A stretch of DNA of 64,000 nucleotides from Providencia rettgeri (GTDB lineage: Bacteria; Pseudomonadota; Gammaproteobacteria; Enterobacterales; Enterobacteriaceae). The notes under the pieces are model-generated. The model worked only from the letters and a program-made list of their open reading frames with translations. It was not told the origin of the DNA and did no database searches. The position numbers were made by a program, and so were the translations under genes. The stretch's first letter is position 1. Each line of letters starts with the position of its first letter. Location: assembly GCA_900455085.1 (NCBI GenBank), contig UGTZ01000002.1:55752-119751 (forward strand). Reading direction: 5' to 3'. Positions 52,292 to 62,255 of this stretch are shown here, one piece after another.

Positions 52292-55200
52292 ATGTCATCT
52301 CAGGTATCGTCGTTACCGTATTATTCAAAAACCCGGCGATTAACAGCTTATATTTTGCTGGTTATTCAGCTGTTCTTACCCATTTCGGTGGCTTTTTCGG
52401 CGGTCGTTCAGGCGGCAGAGCAAGAAAGTCTGGACATGATGAGTACCATGAGTGGCATACAAGCGTTGATGGAGGGTAATGAGGGGGCGGCACCTGAATC
52501 GACGACCTCGCCGAATTCTTCAGATAAAAAATCATCTAAAACAGCTTTAGGCGCACTCGGTGTACCGAATTTTACCGTTCGTGACCCTAATGATTTTTCT
52601 GCGCCGCCTTTGCATGACAATACGGTTCGCCAGGACGATATTTTAAGCGCCTTGCCCACCTTAGGGTTACCAGAAACAGAAGATGAAAACAAAGCTTCAC
52701 CTGAAACTCAAGTGGCACAAGGGGCATCGCAAGCCGGTCAATTATTATCGAATGGGGATGCGGTGGATGCGTCCATTGGATACGCTCGAAGTTTAGGGGA
52801 AAACTTGATTAACCAGCAAATTACTGACTGGCTGAATCAATACGGCAAAGCCCGTGTTCAATTGGGGACGGATAAAACCGGGGATGCGGATTTACTGCTG
52901 CCTTTGATTGATAAAGCGAATAGTTTGGTGTTTAGTCAGGTGGGTATTCGAGCAAATGAAGACCGTAACACGACCAATTTGGGACTTGGGTATCGTCAAT
53001 ACCAAGCGGATTGGATGTGGGGCGTGAACAGTTTCTACGATTATGACATCACCGGGGGCAACTCTCGCGTGGGGGTAGGCTCTGAGCTGTGGTTTGATTA
53101 TTTAAAATTTGCCGGGAATGGCTATTTTCGTTTAACCGATTGGCATCAATCGGACTTACACGCGATGCGTGATTATGATGAACGTCCAGCGAATGGGTTT
53201 GATTTACGTGCTGAGGGGTATTTGCCGAGCTACCCGCAATTGGGGGCGTATGCCAAGTATGAACAGTATTTTGGTAAAGGGATAAGTCTAAGTGACAGTG
53301 GCGTTTCTGCGAGTGACTTAAAAGATGACCCATCGCGTTCCACATTGGGGGTGAGTTATACCCCGTTCCCACTGATGACATTGAAAGGCGAAACCTCTCG
53401 AGGCGACTCGAATGATAGTCGCTTAGGGCTGGAATTGACTTATCGATTTGGCGTGCCATTAAACCAACAATTAGACCCAGAGTATGTGGATTTAATGCGT
53501 AACCTGGCCGGTAACCGGTACGACTTTGTTGACCGTAACTACAACATTGTTATGCAGTACCGTAAGCAAGAGCTATTAACCATTTCGTTACCGGACAGTA
53601 TGACGGCGGAAGCAGCCGCATTATTGCCAGTGACGGCCACGGTCAATAAATCGAAATACGGGTTAAAAAGTATTGCGTGGTCTGCACCAGAGCTGATAGC
53701 GCAAGGTGGGCAAATTCAGGTCACATCACCGACCACGATAAACTTAACCTTGCCGGCTTACGTATTCCAAACGCGAGCGAATGAACCTCAAAGTTACCGC
53801 GTTTCTGCGGTGGGAACCGACAATGAAGGGAATACGTCGAACACGGCGGTCATGTGGGTGAATGTGAAACCTTCCCAAGAGACCGTCGCTTCGCTGACGT
53901 TGTCACCAAATACGGTATTACTGGCGAATAACAGTGATACGTATACGGCGACGGCGCTTATCCAGAATGAAAAAGGGGAAGCATTGGTTGACAAGGATGT
54001 CACTTTTACCGTGAGTGGATTTACCGACAATGAAAAGGTGACGCTGACGGGCGGTAATGGTGAGTCAGGTCAATCGGTGACGGTGAGAACGGATAGCCAA
54101 GGTCAGGCACTCATCACGATAAAAAGTAAAATTGCGGGTGATGGGGTACTGAAAGCGACCATGAAAAATGGGAACTTCCGGAATGCGACGTTGCGTTTTG
54201 CTGCGGATGCGAGTACAGCCCAAATCACCGAGTTAGTCTTAACCGATGATAAAGCGGTGGCGAACGGAAAGGCCACCAATGTGGCGGTGGCGACGGTTAA
54301 AGACCAATTTGGTAATGTGGTGGAAGGCTTTGATTTAGAAAGCTCTGCGAGTAATGGTGCGGTCGTCGTGACACCGTCACAAGTGACGAATACGCAAGGT
54401 CAAGTGACGACCTCATTTACGAATATGGCGGCAGGTAGCTCAGTATTAACAGTTAAAGGGAATAGTACAGGGACGCAAAAAACGGTTACGGCCCAATTTA
54501 TTGCGGATATTAGCACGGCGAAAATCGCCAGCGTTGTGGTTGATAAAGACAATGCGGTAGCGAATGGGCAAGACCGTAATACCGTGACAGTAACGGTCGT
54601 GGATGGAAATGGGAATGTCTTAGCGAATGCCCCGGTGACAATTACAGTTCCAGGTGCCGCGAAATACAGTACACAGCCGGCGAATGGACTGACAAACAGC
54701 CAAGGTCAGTTGGTGATTAACTATACGAACACCAAAGCAGGGACGGAAAATTATTCGGTGAGCATCAACAACAGCCAAGAGATGGCGGTGCTGACCTTTA
54801 AGGCGGATAGCGCTAACCCAAGTGTGAGCCAATCCAAACTGACCGTTTCACCAAAAACGATTAAAGCGGATGGGGCTGAAACGGCAAATATTACCTTAAT
54901 ATTGAAAGATAAATTTGGAAATACAATTTCAGGCCAAACGGTAGCATTCAGTACGACACTGGCGAATACGACTATCAGCGCAACACAAGACAATGGTCAA
55001 GGTGACTATTTATCGACGATTTCAGGCACCCAAATTGGGGATGCGCCGATTTCGGTGTTAGTCAACGGCAAGACTCTGGCTGTCAATTCAGACAGTGTTA
55101 CCTTAGTTGCGACTTCACCGGTACAAGCCACATCGAGTATTTCGGTTGATAAAGCCAGTTACGTTGCAGGCGGTGAAATTCTTGTTACCGTCACGTTAAA

Positions 55201-58200
55201 AGACATGAACGGGAATATTGTCGTTGGTCAATCTCCGTTATTAACCTCCTCGGCAGTCTCAGTAGCGAACGCAGAAGTTAAGTCCGGTACCCGTTGGATA
55301 GATAATAACAACGGGTCTTATTCTCGAGCATATCTTGCGAACACGGCAGGGACTGGCTTACTGGCAACATTACAGCTCAGTGATTGGAGTGGCGATACGG
55401 TGTCATCACCTTATGCCATTACTTCCGGAAGTGCGGTCGCGTTAAATTCAACCATTGCGGTTGATAAAGCGACTTACGCATCGGGTGATGAAATTAATGT
55501 CACTGTGATGCTGAAGGATGCACAAGGTAACCTCGTCAATGGTCAAGCTGAGTTGTTAACCAGCACCACGGTTAAGGTTCCAAATTCAAGTCTTAAAACA
55601 GGGGCAAATTGGATTGATAATGGGGATGGGACTTACACGACTACGTATGTGGCCGAAAAAGCGGGGAGCAAGCTAAATGCGACACTTCAGTTAACCGGCT
55701 GGTCTAGCGCGAAAACATCCTCACCGTACGCAATCACTGCGGGTGATGCCGTGCCATTAACGTCATCAATTACGGTTGATAAGTCGAGCTATACGGCTGG
55801 CAGCGATATTGTGGTGACGGTTGGATTAAAGGATAAACAAGGTAACGCTGTTAATGGTCAAGCGTCTGCGTTAAGTCCGACTACAGTGACAGTGCCGAAT
55901 GCGACACCAAAAGCGAACAGCAGCTGGGTGGATAACGGTAATGGTACATATACAGGAACGTATGTGGCCAATACGACAGGCACTAATTTAAAAGCGCAAG
56001 TGCAACTGAGTGGATGGAGTAGCACAGTTTCTTCTTCTGTGTATACGATTACCGCAGGTAATGCGGTGCAAGTGAACTCATCGGTGACGGTAGATAACAG
56101 CACGTATACGGCAGGCAGTGATATTACGGTGACGGTAACGTTAAAAGATGCCGAAGGTAACGCGGTCAGCGGTCAAGCGTCGGCGTTAACCCAGGACACG
56201 GTGACGGTGCCGAATGCGACGCCAAAAGCAAGTGGCAATTGGGTGGATAATGGTGATGGTACGTACACAAAAACCTATGTGGCGAACACGGCAGGGTCAA
56301 ACTTACAAGCCGAGGTGAAACTGACGGATTGGGCAGGCGGTGTAGCGTCGGGGGCATATGCGATCACCGCAGGTAATGCAGACCAAGCCAACTCATCGGC
56401 GATGGTCGATAACACCACATACGTGGCGGGAACCGATATCACGGTGACGGTGACGTTAAAAGATGCACAAGGTAACTCGGTCAGAGGTCAAGCATCCGCG
56501 TTGACAGGGACGGTGACGGTACCGAATGCGACGCCAAAAGCGAGCAGCCGTTGGGTGGACAATGGGGATGGCACGTACACCGGAACGTATGTGGCGAACA
56601 CCGTGGGCACGGGCTTAAAAGCCAGCGTCAAGTTGACCGATTGGACAAGTGCTGTTGAGTCAGCCGGGTATGCGATTACGGTGGGCAAAGCAGTACAAAG
56701 TACCTCAGCGGTCGTGGTTGATAACACCACGTATGTCGCGGGAACCGATATCACGGTGACGGTGACGTTGAAAGACGCCGAAGGTAACGCGGTCAGCGGC
56801 GAAGCGTCAGCCTTAACCAGCAGCACGGTGACGGTGCCGAATGCGACGCCAAAAGCGAGCAGCCGTTGGGTGGACAATGGCGATGGCACATACACCGGAA
56901 CGTATGTGGCGAACACCGTGGGCACGGGCTTAAAAGCCAGTGTGAAGTTGACGGATTGGTCAAGTGCTGTTGAGTCAACTGGGTATGCGATTACCGTCGG
57001 CGATGCGGTACAAAGTACCTCAGCGGTCGTGGTCGATAACACGACGTATGTGGCGGGAACCGATATCACGGTGACGGTGACGTTGAAAGACGCTGAAGGT
57101 AACGCGGTTAGCGGCCAGGCGTCAGCATTAACCGATACGGTGACGGTGCCGAATGCGACCCAAAAAGCCAATAGCAACTGGGTGGACAATGGGGGATGGC
57201 ACGTACACCGGAACGTATGTGGCGAACACCGTGGGCACGGGCTTAAAAGCCAGTGTGAAGTTGACGGATTGGTCAAGTGCTGTTGAGTCAACTGGGTATG
57301 CGATTACCGTCGGCGATGCGGCACAAAGTACCTCAGCGGTCGTGGTCGATAACACGACGTATGTGGCGGGAACCGATATCACGGTGACGGTGACGTTGAA
57401 AGACGCCGAAGGTAACGCGGTTAGCGGCCAGGCGTCAGCCTTAACCGATAGCACGGTGACGGTGCCGAATGCGACCCAGAAAGCCAGTAGCAACTGGGTG
57501 AACAATGGGGATGGCACGTACACCGGAACGTATGTGGCGAACACCGTGGGCACGGGCTTAAAAGCCAGTGTGAAGTTGACGGATTGGTCAAGTGCTGTTG
57601 AGTCAACTGGGTATGCGATTACCGTCGGCGATGCGGCACAAAGTACCTCAGCGGTCGTGGTCGATAACACGACGTATGTGGCGGGAACCGATATCACGGT
57701 GACGGTGACGTTGAAAGACGCTGAAGGTAACGCGGTTAGCGGCCAGGCGTCAGCCTTAACCGATAGCACGGTGACGGTGCCGAATGCGACCCAAAAAGCC
57801 AATAGCAACTGGGTGGACAATGGGGATGGCACGTACACCGGAACGTATGTGGCGAACACCGTGGGCACGGGCTTAAAAGCCAGTGTGAAGTTGACGGATT
57901 GGTCAAGTGCTGTTGAGTCAACTGGGTATGCGATTACCGTCGGCGATGCGGTACAAAGTACCTCAGCGGTCGTGGTCGATAACACGACGTATGTGGCGGG
58001 AACCGATATCACGGTGACGGTGACGTTGAAAGACGCTGAAGGTAACGCGGTTAGCGGCCAGGCGTCAGCATTAACCGATACGGTGACGGTGCCGAATGCG
58101 ACCCAAAAAGCCAATAGCAACTGGGTGGACAATGGGGATGGCACGTACACCGGAACGTATGTGGCGAACACCGTGGGCACGGGCTTAAAAGCCAGTGTGA

Positions 58201-59225
58201 AGTTGACGGATTGGTCAAGTGCTGTTGAGTCAACTGGGTATGCGATTACCGTCGGCGATGCGGTACAAAGTACCTCAGCGGTCGTGGTCGATAACACGAC
58301 GTATGTGGCGGGAACCGATATCACGGTGACGGTGACGTTGAAAGACGCCGAAGGTAACGCGGTTAGCGGCCAGGCGTCAGCCTTAACCGATAGCACGGTG
58401 ACGGTGCCGAATGCGACCCAGAAAGCCAGTAGCAACTGGGTGAACAATGGGGATGGCACGTACACCGGAACGTATGTGGCGAACACCGTGGGCACGGGCT
58501 TAAAAGCCAGTGTGAAGTTGACGGATTGGACAAGCGGTGTGACCTCAGGGACATATGCGATTACCGTCGGTGATGCGGCACAAAGTACCTCAACAGTCGT
58601 GGTCGATAACACGACGTATGTGGCGGGAACGGATATCACGGTGACGGTGACGTTGAAAGACGCTGAAGGTAATTTAGTCAGCGGCCAAGCGTCAGCATTA
58701 ACCGATACGGTAACGGTGCCGAATGCGACCCAAAAAGCCAATAGCAACTGGGTAGATAATGGTGATGGCACGTATACCGGCACCTATGTAGCCAATACTA
58801 CCGGTACCGGTTTGAAAGCCGAGGTGAAACTGACGGATTGGAATAACGCCGTTATATCTGCACCGTATGCTATTGAGCCAGATGTTAATTCAGCTAATAT
58901 TGAATTAACTTGGGTTAATTCAATGGATTTATCATTGTCTAATGGTACAGATTTAAATGAAATAGAAGCCGTAATTAAGGATGCTAATGGTAATGTTATC
59001 CCAGAGGCTAGATTTAACGTTAGTTTGCCTAATGGTTTGTCATTAAGTGGTGTTTCTAATCCGCTGACTGTCGATAATGATGGAATATTGAAATTTAATG
59101 TAGCAAGTACTTCTTTTGGCAAAATGGAGATAAAAGCGACAGTTGAATCATCAGGAAATTCATCATCGACAACGGTAAACTTTTCGCCAGTAAATCTAAC
59201 GTTAACGGTTAATATTAATAATTAA
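52292..59225 (+). pseudogene. Giant inverse autotransporter adhesin (invasin/intimin family), copy B, one +1 frameshift
   Basis: ATG 52292 has AGGAG upstream. A long signal region (LLVIQLFLPISVAFSAVVQA) and a linker precede the invasin-type barrel (~residues 160-400: VGIRANEDRNTTNLGLGYR, WMWGVNSFYDYDITGGNSR, LTYRFGVPLNQQLDPEYVD). Next come several Big_1-type domains (for example LTLSPNTVLLANNSDTYTA and the VVDKDNAVANGQDRNTVTV unit), 12 Ig-like ~104-residue repeats and a distinct C-terminal domain. The barrel inserts in the outer membrane and the repeats project outwards. At 57191-57195 a G5 replaces the G4 found in the sister repeats, ending the first frame at 57286; removing one G joins it to the frame ending at 59225 (total ~2310 residues). 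It may be phase-variable, inactivated or a sequencing error. Confidence 0.88.
55121..58877 (+). repeat. Twelve tandem ~312/315-bp Ig-like repeats
   Basis: Units 1-5 are diverged; units 6-12 are almost identical at base level. Two alternating length variants exist, ALTDSTVTV (315 bp) and ALTDTVTV (312 bp). The last unit differs in its 3' part (LTDWNNAVISAPYAIEPD) and matches the last unit of copy A. High identity of the distal units implies recent unequal crossing-over or gene conversion. Confidence 0.92.
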
Positions 59226-59233
59226 ATGACCAT

Positions 59234-59267
59234 AGGATGAGAATATAAAGAAAAATATTCTCATCCT
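59234..59267 (+). terminator. Intergenic hairpin after adhesin copy B
   Basis: AGGATGAGAATAT (59234-59246) pairs perfectly over 13 bp with ATATTCTCATCCT (59255-59267), and GGAGG for the next gene follows at once. The stem sequence differs from that of copy A although both flanks are identical, so pairing itself seems conserved. Confidence 0.6.
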
Positions 59268-59283
59268 GTTGGAGGTATTATAT

Positions 59284-60315
59284 ATGAAGTTAAAATTCTT
59301 TATTTCAGCAGGTCTTTTATTAGCCTCAGGTTCTGCTTTTTCAGCTACAAATTGTGTTGTGACGCCAGATACTGATTTTACGGTTGAGTTGTCTTCTATT
59401 AATATTAATCCTGGTGCTCAAGTGGGTGATATTGTCGGAGAGTCTGAAATAATTGAAAGGCAAATATTATGTAATTATGATTCAACCCCAGAGTATAATC
59501 GTATACAAGCCTATTATAATGGTAGTAATAATATAGGAACAGGGGTTTTTATCGAAAAACAATACCCGGGCACATCAGAAGTGAGTAGATGCGAAGCTAT
59601 GGAGTCTGGTTATCCAGGCCTAGGAATTGTTTGGTTTAATTATAATACAGCAAATCCAACTCGTTGGTTATGTGCATCTATACCTGAAGGTAGTGGAATA
59701 TTTGCTCGGAACTTGGTATCAGGAATAACAAGAACTATTAGAGATCAAATTTTTTTAGTGAAAACGGGTCCAATCGAAACTGGAAATTTTAAATTTGATC
59801 GAACTTATCAGTTTGAAGAGCGTCCAAACAGTTCAAGCCATTTACCTGATTTTGGTCCACTTTATAAAGTTATTCTTTCAGGGGAGAGCCAAATCGAGGC
59901 TCCGGTATGTACTGCAACTAATTCAAGTGCAAATCAAGAGTATTTAGTTTCTAATATATCAAATGATTCAAAAAGTGATATTAGTCAAAGTATAAATATT
60001 TCATGTACAGGATATATTGAAGACGGTACAGTTGTTCCTTTCCAGTTTTTAACTAAAGATGGTATTTTTGCTCAAAATAATCAATATTACGCATCTTCTG
60101 TTAAAGGGCTAGGTATAAATGTCAGCTATAAAATAGATAGAGATACTAATTTTATTAAGTTAATACCTTCGCAAAAAGGAGTTATAAATGTGCCTATTTT
60201 TTCTGGTAAGTCAGCATTAGACTTTAGAATAGAACCTTATATTGAAAAGGATAGTGGTGTTTATCCATTGAGCGATAGTGCTAGTTTCAATATAAATATT
60301 AAAGCAGGGGGCTAA
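59284..60315 (+). CDS. Secreted 343-residue protein behind adhesin copy B
   Basis: ATG 59284 has GGAGG 10 bases upstream, better than copy A. The signal peptide (MKLKFFISAGLLLASGSAFS) is diverged from copy A, but the mature protein (starting ATNCVVTPDTDFTVELSSI) is nearly identical, differing at residues such as EGSGIF and NSSSHLP. The encoded exported protein and its position right after the adhesin are thus conserved in two places. Function unknown. Confidence 0.78.
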   Translation: MKLKFFISAGLLLASGSAFSATNCVVTPDTDFTVELSSININPGAQVGDIVGESEIIERQILCNYDSTPEYNRIQAYYNGSNNIGTGVFIEKQYPGTSEVSRCEAMESGYPGLGIVWFNYNTANPTRWLCASIPEGSGIFARNLVSGITRTIRDQIFLVKTGPIETGNFKFDRTYQFEERPNSSSHLPDFGPLYKVILSGESQIEAPVCTATNSSANQEYLVSNISNDSKSDISQSINISCTGYIEDGTVVPFQFLTKDGIFAQNNQYYASSVKGLGINVSYKIDRDTNFIKLIPSQKGVINVPIFSGKSALDFRIEPYIEKDSGVYPLSDSASFNINIKAGG

Positions 60316-60332
60316 ATTTAAATTGCCATAGA

Positions 60333-61159
60333 GTGACAGTTGAAAATAACTCACTGAGCGGTACGATAGCGAAGGAATCAGGGAAAAAAGCAATTACACT
60401 TTGTGCTCAAAATCCGGGTTGCCGTAATGCCGTAACAGGGACTTTAGGATTATCAACTGCATTCATTTTAACCAAAGAACAAATTGAAGAAGCAACTAAT
60501 GCAGGGATCAGCGAGACCCATCTAAAATTGCTAACTTATCAGTAGATCAAATACTGTGGTTGGATAGCCAAATTCTTGCCGGAGGCATGGGTGACCTCAT
60601 GTTTGGTACACAAACATGGGGAGACCGCATTGAATTACAACCTCATACCGGTGGAAATCAATTACCAGAACAAGGAAGAACTGACACTGGGGGTAACCAA
60701 ATACCTGAACAGGAGCGAACTGATACGGGCGGGAATCAAATTGTTGAACCTGGACGAACAGATACAGGTGGAAACCAGATCCCTGAACCGATCGAAAAAC
60801 TGCCTGGAACACCTATCCCTGAAACTCCATCTTTAGATGACCTAGCCTATTTAGACAAAATTACACAAGGCGAACATGCGGGTATCAGAAATAAAGAAGG
60901 CCGTCCAGTTAGCTCAGTCATTAACGATGTTCAGAAATCGAGACCTGCGGATATCTTAATACAAGATGATGGGCGCTGGGTTGTTAAAGGTAGTGACGGA
61001 AGAGTTCATCTAATTGAGCCGGATGGTGAAGTGGTCACATCTTTTAAAAATAGTGACAAAAATACAGCTCAGCGAATTAGAGATGGAAAATGGAATCGGC
61101 CTAGTAATGAAAAACTTGATGAATTTAAAGAAAAATTTTCTGATTATGTGAGGTGGTAG
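60333..61159 (+). pseudogene. Orphan CdiA-CT toxin module (VENN type), frameshifted
   Basis: From GTG 60333 the frame TVENNSLSGTIAKESGKKA, TLCAQNPGCRNAVTGTLGL is a VENN pretoxin region and ends at 60545. The next frame (in use from about 60515) continues ANLSVDQILWLDSQILAGG, has four ~13-residue repeats TGGNQ-I/L-PEQxRTD, and then a C-terminal toxin (LAYLDKITQGEHAGIRNKE, RPADILIQDDGRWVVKGSD, FKNSDKNTAQRIRDGKW). The shift lies near 60510-60515. Proline/threonine repeats between VENN and toxin are common in CDI effectors. The toxin activity is unrecognised; the cognate immunity gene follows after one base. Confidence 0.65.
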
Positions 61160-61160
61160 A

Positions 61161-61415
61161 ATGGATATACTAAAAATAAATTACATATCAGAGGCTGATG
61201 TAACTTTATTTGATATTCGTTTATCTGAATCGGAAGTTATAATTTATGCAGATTGTTTAAATTATGTTCTATCTCATTTGTCTGATGAACAGATATATGA
61301 AAAAACAGAATGCTCAAATCAAAAAGAATTATCACATTACTTAGAAGATTTAAAAACTTTAATTAAATCGATGGAACATAAAAGTTATCTTCCTGACAGA
61401 TATAAGGATCTATAA
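61161..61415 (+). CDS. Immunity protein of the orphan CDI module at 60.3 kb
   Basis: An 84-residue acidic, cytosolic protein (MDILKINYISEADVTLFDI, LNYVLSHLSDEQIYEKTEC, HYLEDLKTLIKSMEHK) starting one base after the toxin stop (GAATGG context with AGGTGG upstream). Order, size and acidity fit a CdiI-type immunity protein; no family is recognised. Confidence 0.6.
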   Translation: MDILKINYISEADVTLFDIRLSESEVIIYADCLNYVLSHLSDEQIYEKTECSNQKELSHYLEDLKTLIKSMEHKSYLPDRYKDL

Positions 61416-61493
61416 AATTACTGTTTATATAAGTAGCAGCTTAGTTAGCTACTTATATTACAAACTAAATCAAACTCTTATCTTAATCCCCAG

Positions 61494-61525
61494 CTAACCG
61501 GATAATCAACAATCCGATTCAGCTG
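61494..61525 (-). pseudogene. Very degenerate SymE-like end
   Basis: On the minus strand, GATTGTTGATTATCCGGTTA resembles the GACAATTGATTATCCGGTTG portion of the SymE-like fragments at 15217 and 16697 but has an in-frame stop. It would mark another SymE/CDI border. The rest of 61416-61767 contains no gene that I can support. Confidence 0.35.
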
Positions 61526-61696
61526 GTAAAAAAAGCGTCATCACCAAAGGGCGCAAGACATAATGCTGATTGTGCGTGGTCATGGTGTTCAGACTGCGCA
61601 TAATCCCCGAGCATTATGTTGAATTGCCGAAGGCTATTTACCCTGCGGGGATGATAACCTTTTGATTCTTTACTTAATAAAAATATAAAGCTCCCC

Positions 61697-61723
61697 TAAC
61701 GCTGTGCATTTTGCGCAGCGTTA
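61697..61723. terminator. Terminator downstream of the XRE gene
   Basis: TAACGCTGTGC (61697-61707) pairs with GCGCAGCGTTA (61713-61723) with one G-T wobble, with T-rich sequence on both outer sides; it serves the minus-strand regulator and possibly rightward transcripts. Confidence 0.65.
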
Positions 61724-61767
61724 TTTACCTTTTCTTTTTAGCCGTCTTACTTTTAGCTGTCGTATCT

Positions 61768-62112
61768 TTAATTAATGAGTTGTTTTAATTGATTTTGTTT
61801 GACTGCCATATCCATAAAACGACAAATAATATCTTGCTCATCGGGCCTCAGTTCATCAACTTGTCTGCAAAGCTCTTTTAGCCGCTTGTTTTTGATATCA
61901 AACGCAGGCTTATTGGGTCCTTGCTCACCATAAACAAGGTGGTCAATGGTGACTTCAAGGACTTGCGCTAATCTGATGATATATTCAAATTGCGGTCGGG
62001 ATTTTCCTTGCTCCCATCGTCCTACCATTCGAGGCTGAACATCCAACATATTGGCCAGAGACAGTTGCGTAAGCTGACGTTGCTTACGGATGAGTGCGAG
62101 GTTTTTTGCCAA
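61768..62112 (-). CDS. XRE/Cro-CI-type regulator
   Basis: The 114-residue protein begins NLALIRKQRQLTQLSLANM, LDVQPRMVGRWEQGKSRPQ, EYIIRLAQVLEVTIDHLVY, a standard phage-type HTH_3 domain, followed by a dimerising C-terminal helix pair (LKELCRQVDELRPDEQDII). It diverges from the primase-like gene at 62256 and may repress that mobile element from the 143-bp shared region. Confidence 0.88.
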   Translation of the reverse strand: MAKNLALIRKQRQLTQLSLANMLDVQPRMVGRWEQGKSRPQFEYIIRLAQVLEVTIDHLVYGEQGPNKPAFDIKNKRLKELCRQVDELRPDEQDIICRFMDMAVKQNQLKQLIN

Positions 62113-62255
62113 AATCAGTCATGGATAAACAAAGCCATATCAATTGAGAATATGACATAGTAACCCTCACTTTTTAAAATTTATCTTGAATGAATAATAA
62201 AGACCTGATTAAAATAGGTCAATATAGACCTTGACGTATTTTAAAGGGAAAAAGA

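Larger units (their letters stand above)
58444..60335 (+). repeat. Direct repeat, copy B (adhesin tail plus secreted-protein gene)
   Basis: This is the partner of 604-2500. The first ~790 bp are identical, an island covering hairpin, ribosome site and signal-peptide codons is diverged, and the secreted-protein body differs by only a few bases (for example PEGSGIF here against PEGGGIF in copy A). The match ends at GAGTG (60331-60335), where an orphan CDI module starts. Confidence 0.9.

Noticed and set aside
57128..58783. Long open frame (551 codons) on the minus strand of the adhesin repeats
   Set aside because: It is the antisense of the highly repetitive Ig-like units; its periodic composition mirrors the repeats, and there is no ribosome site. 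The same applies to shorter minus-strand frames at 211-714 and 56166-57291.
60653..60790. CRISPR-like or regulatory repeats
   Set aside because: The repeated TGGNQ-encoding units are in the toxin reading frame and code for a proline/threonine-rich linker.
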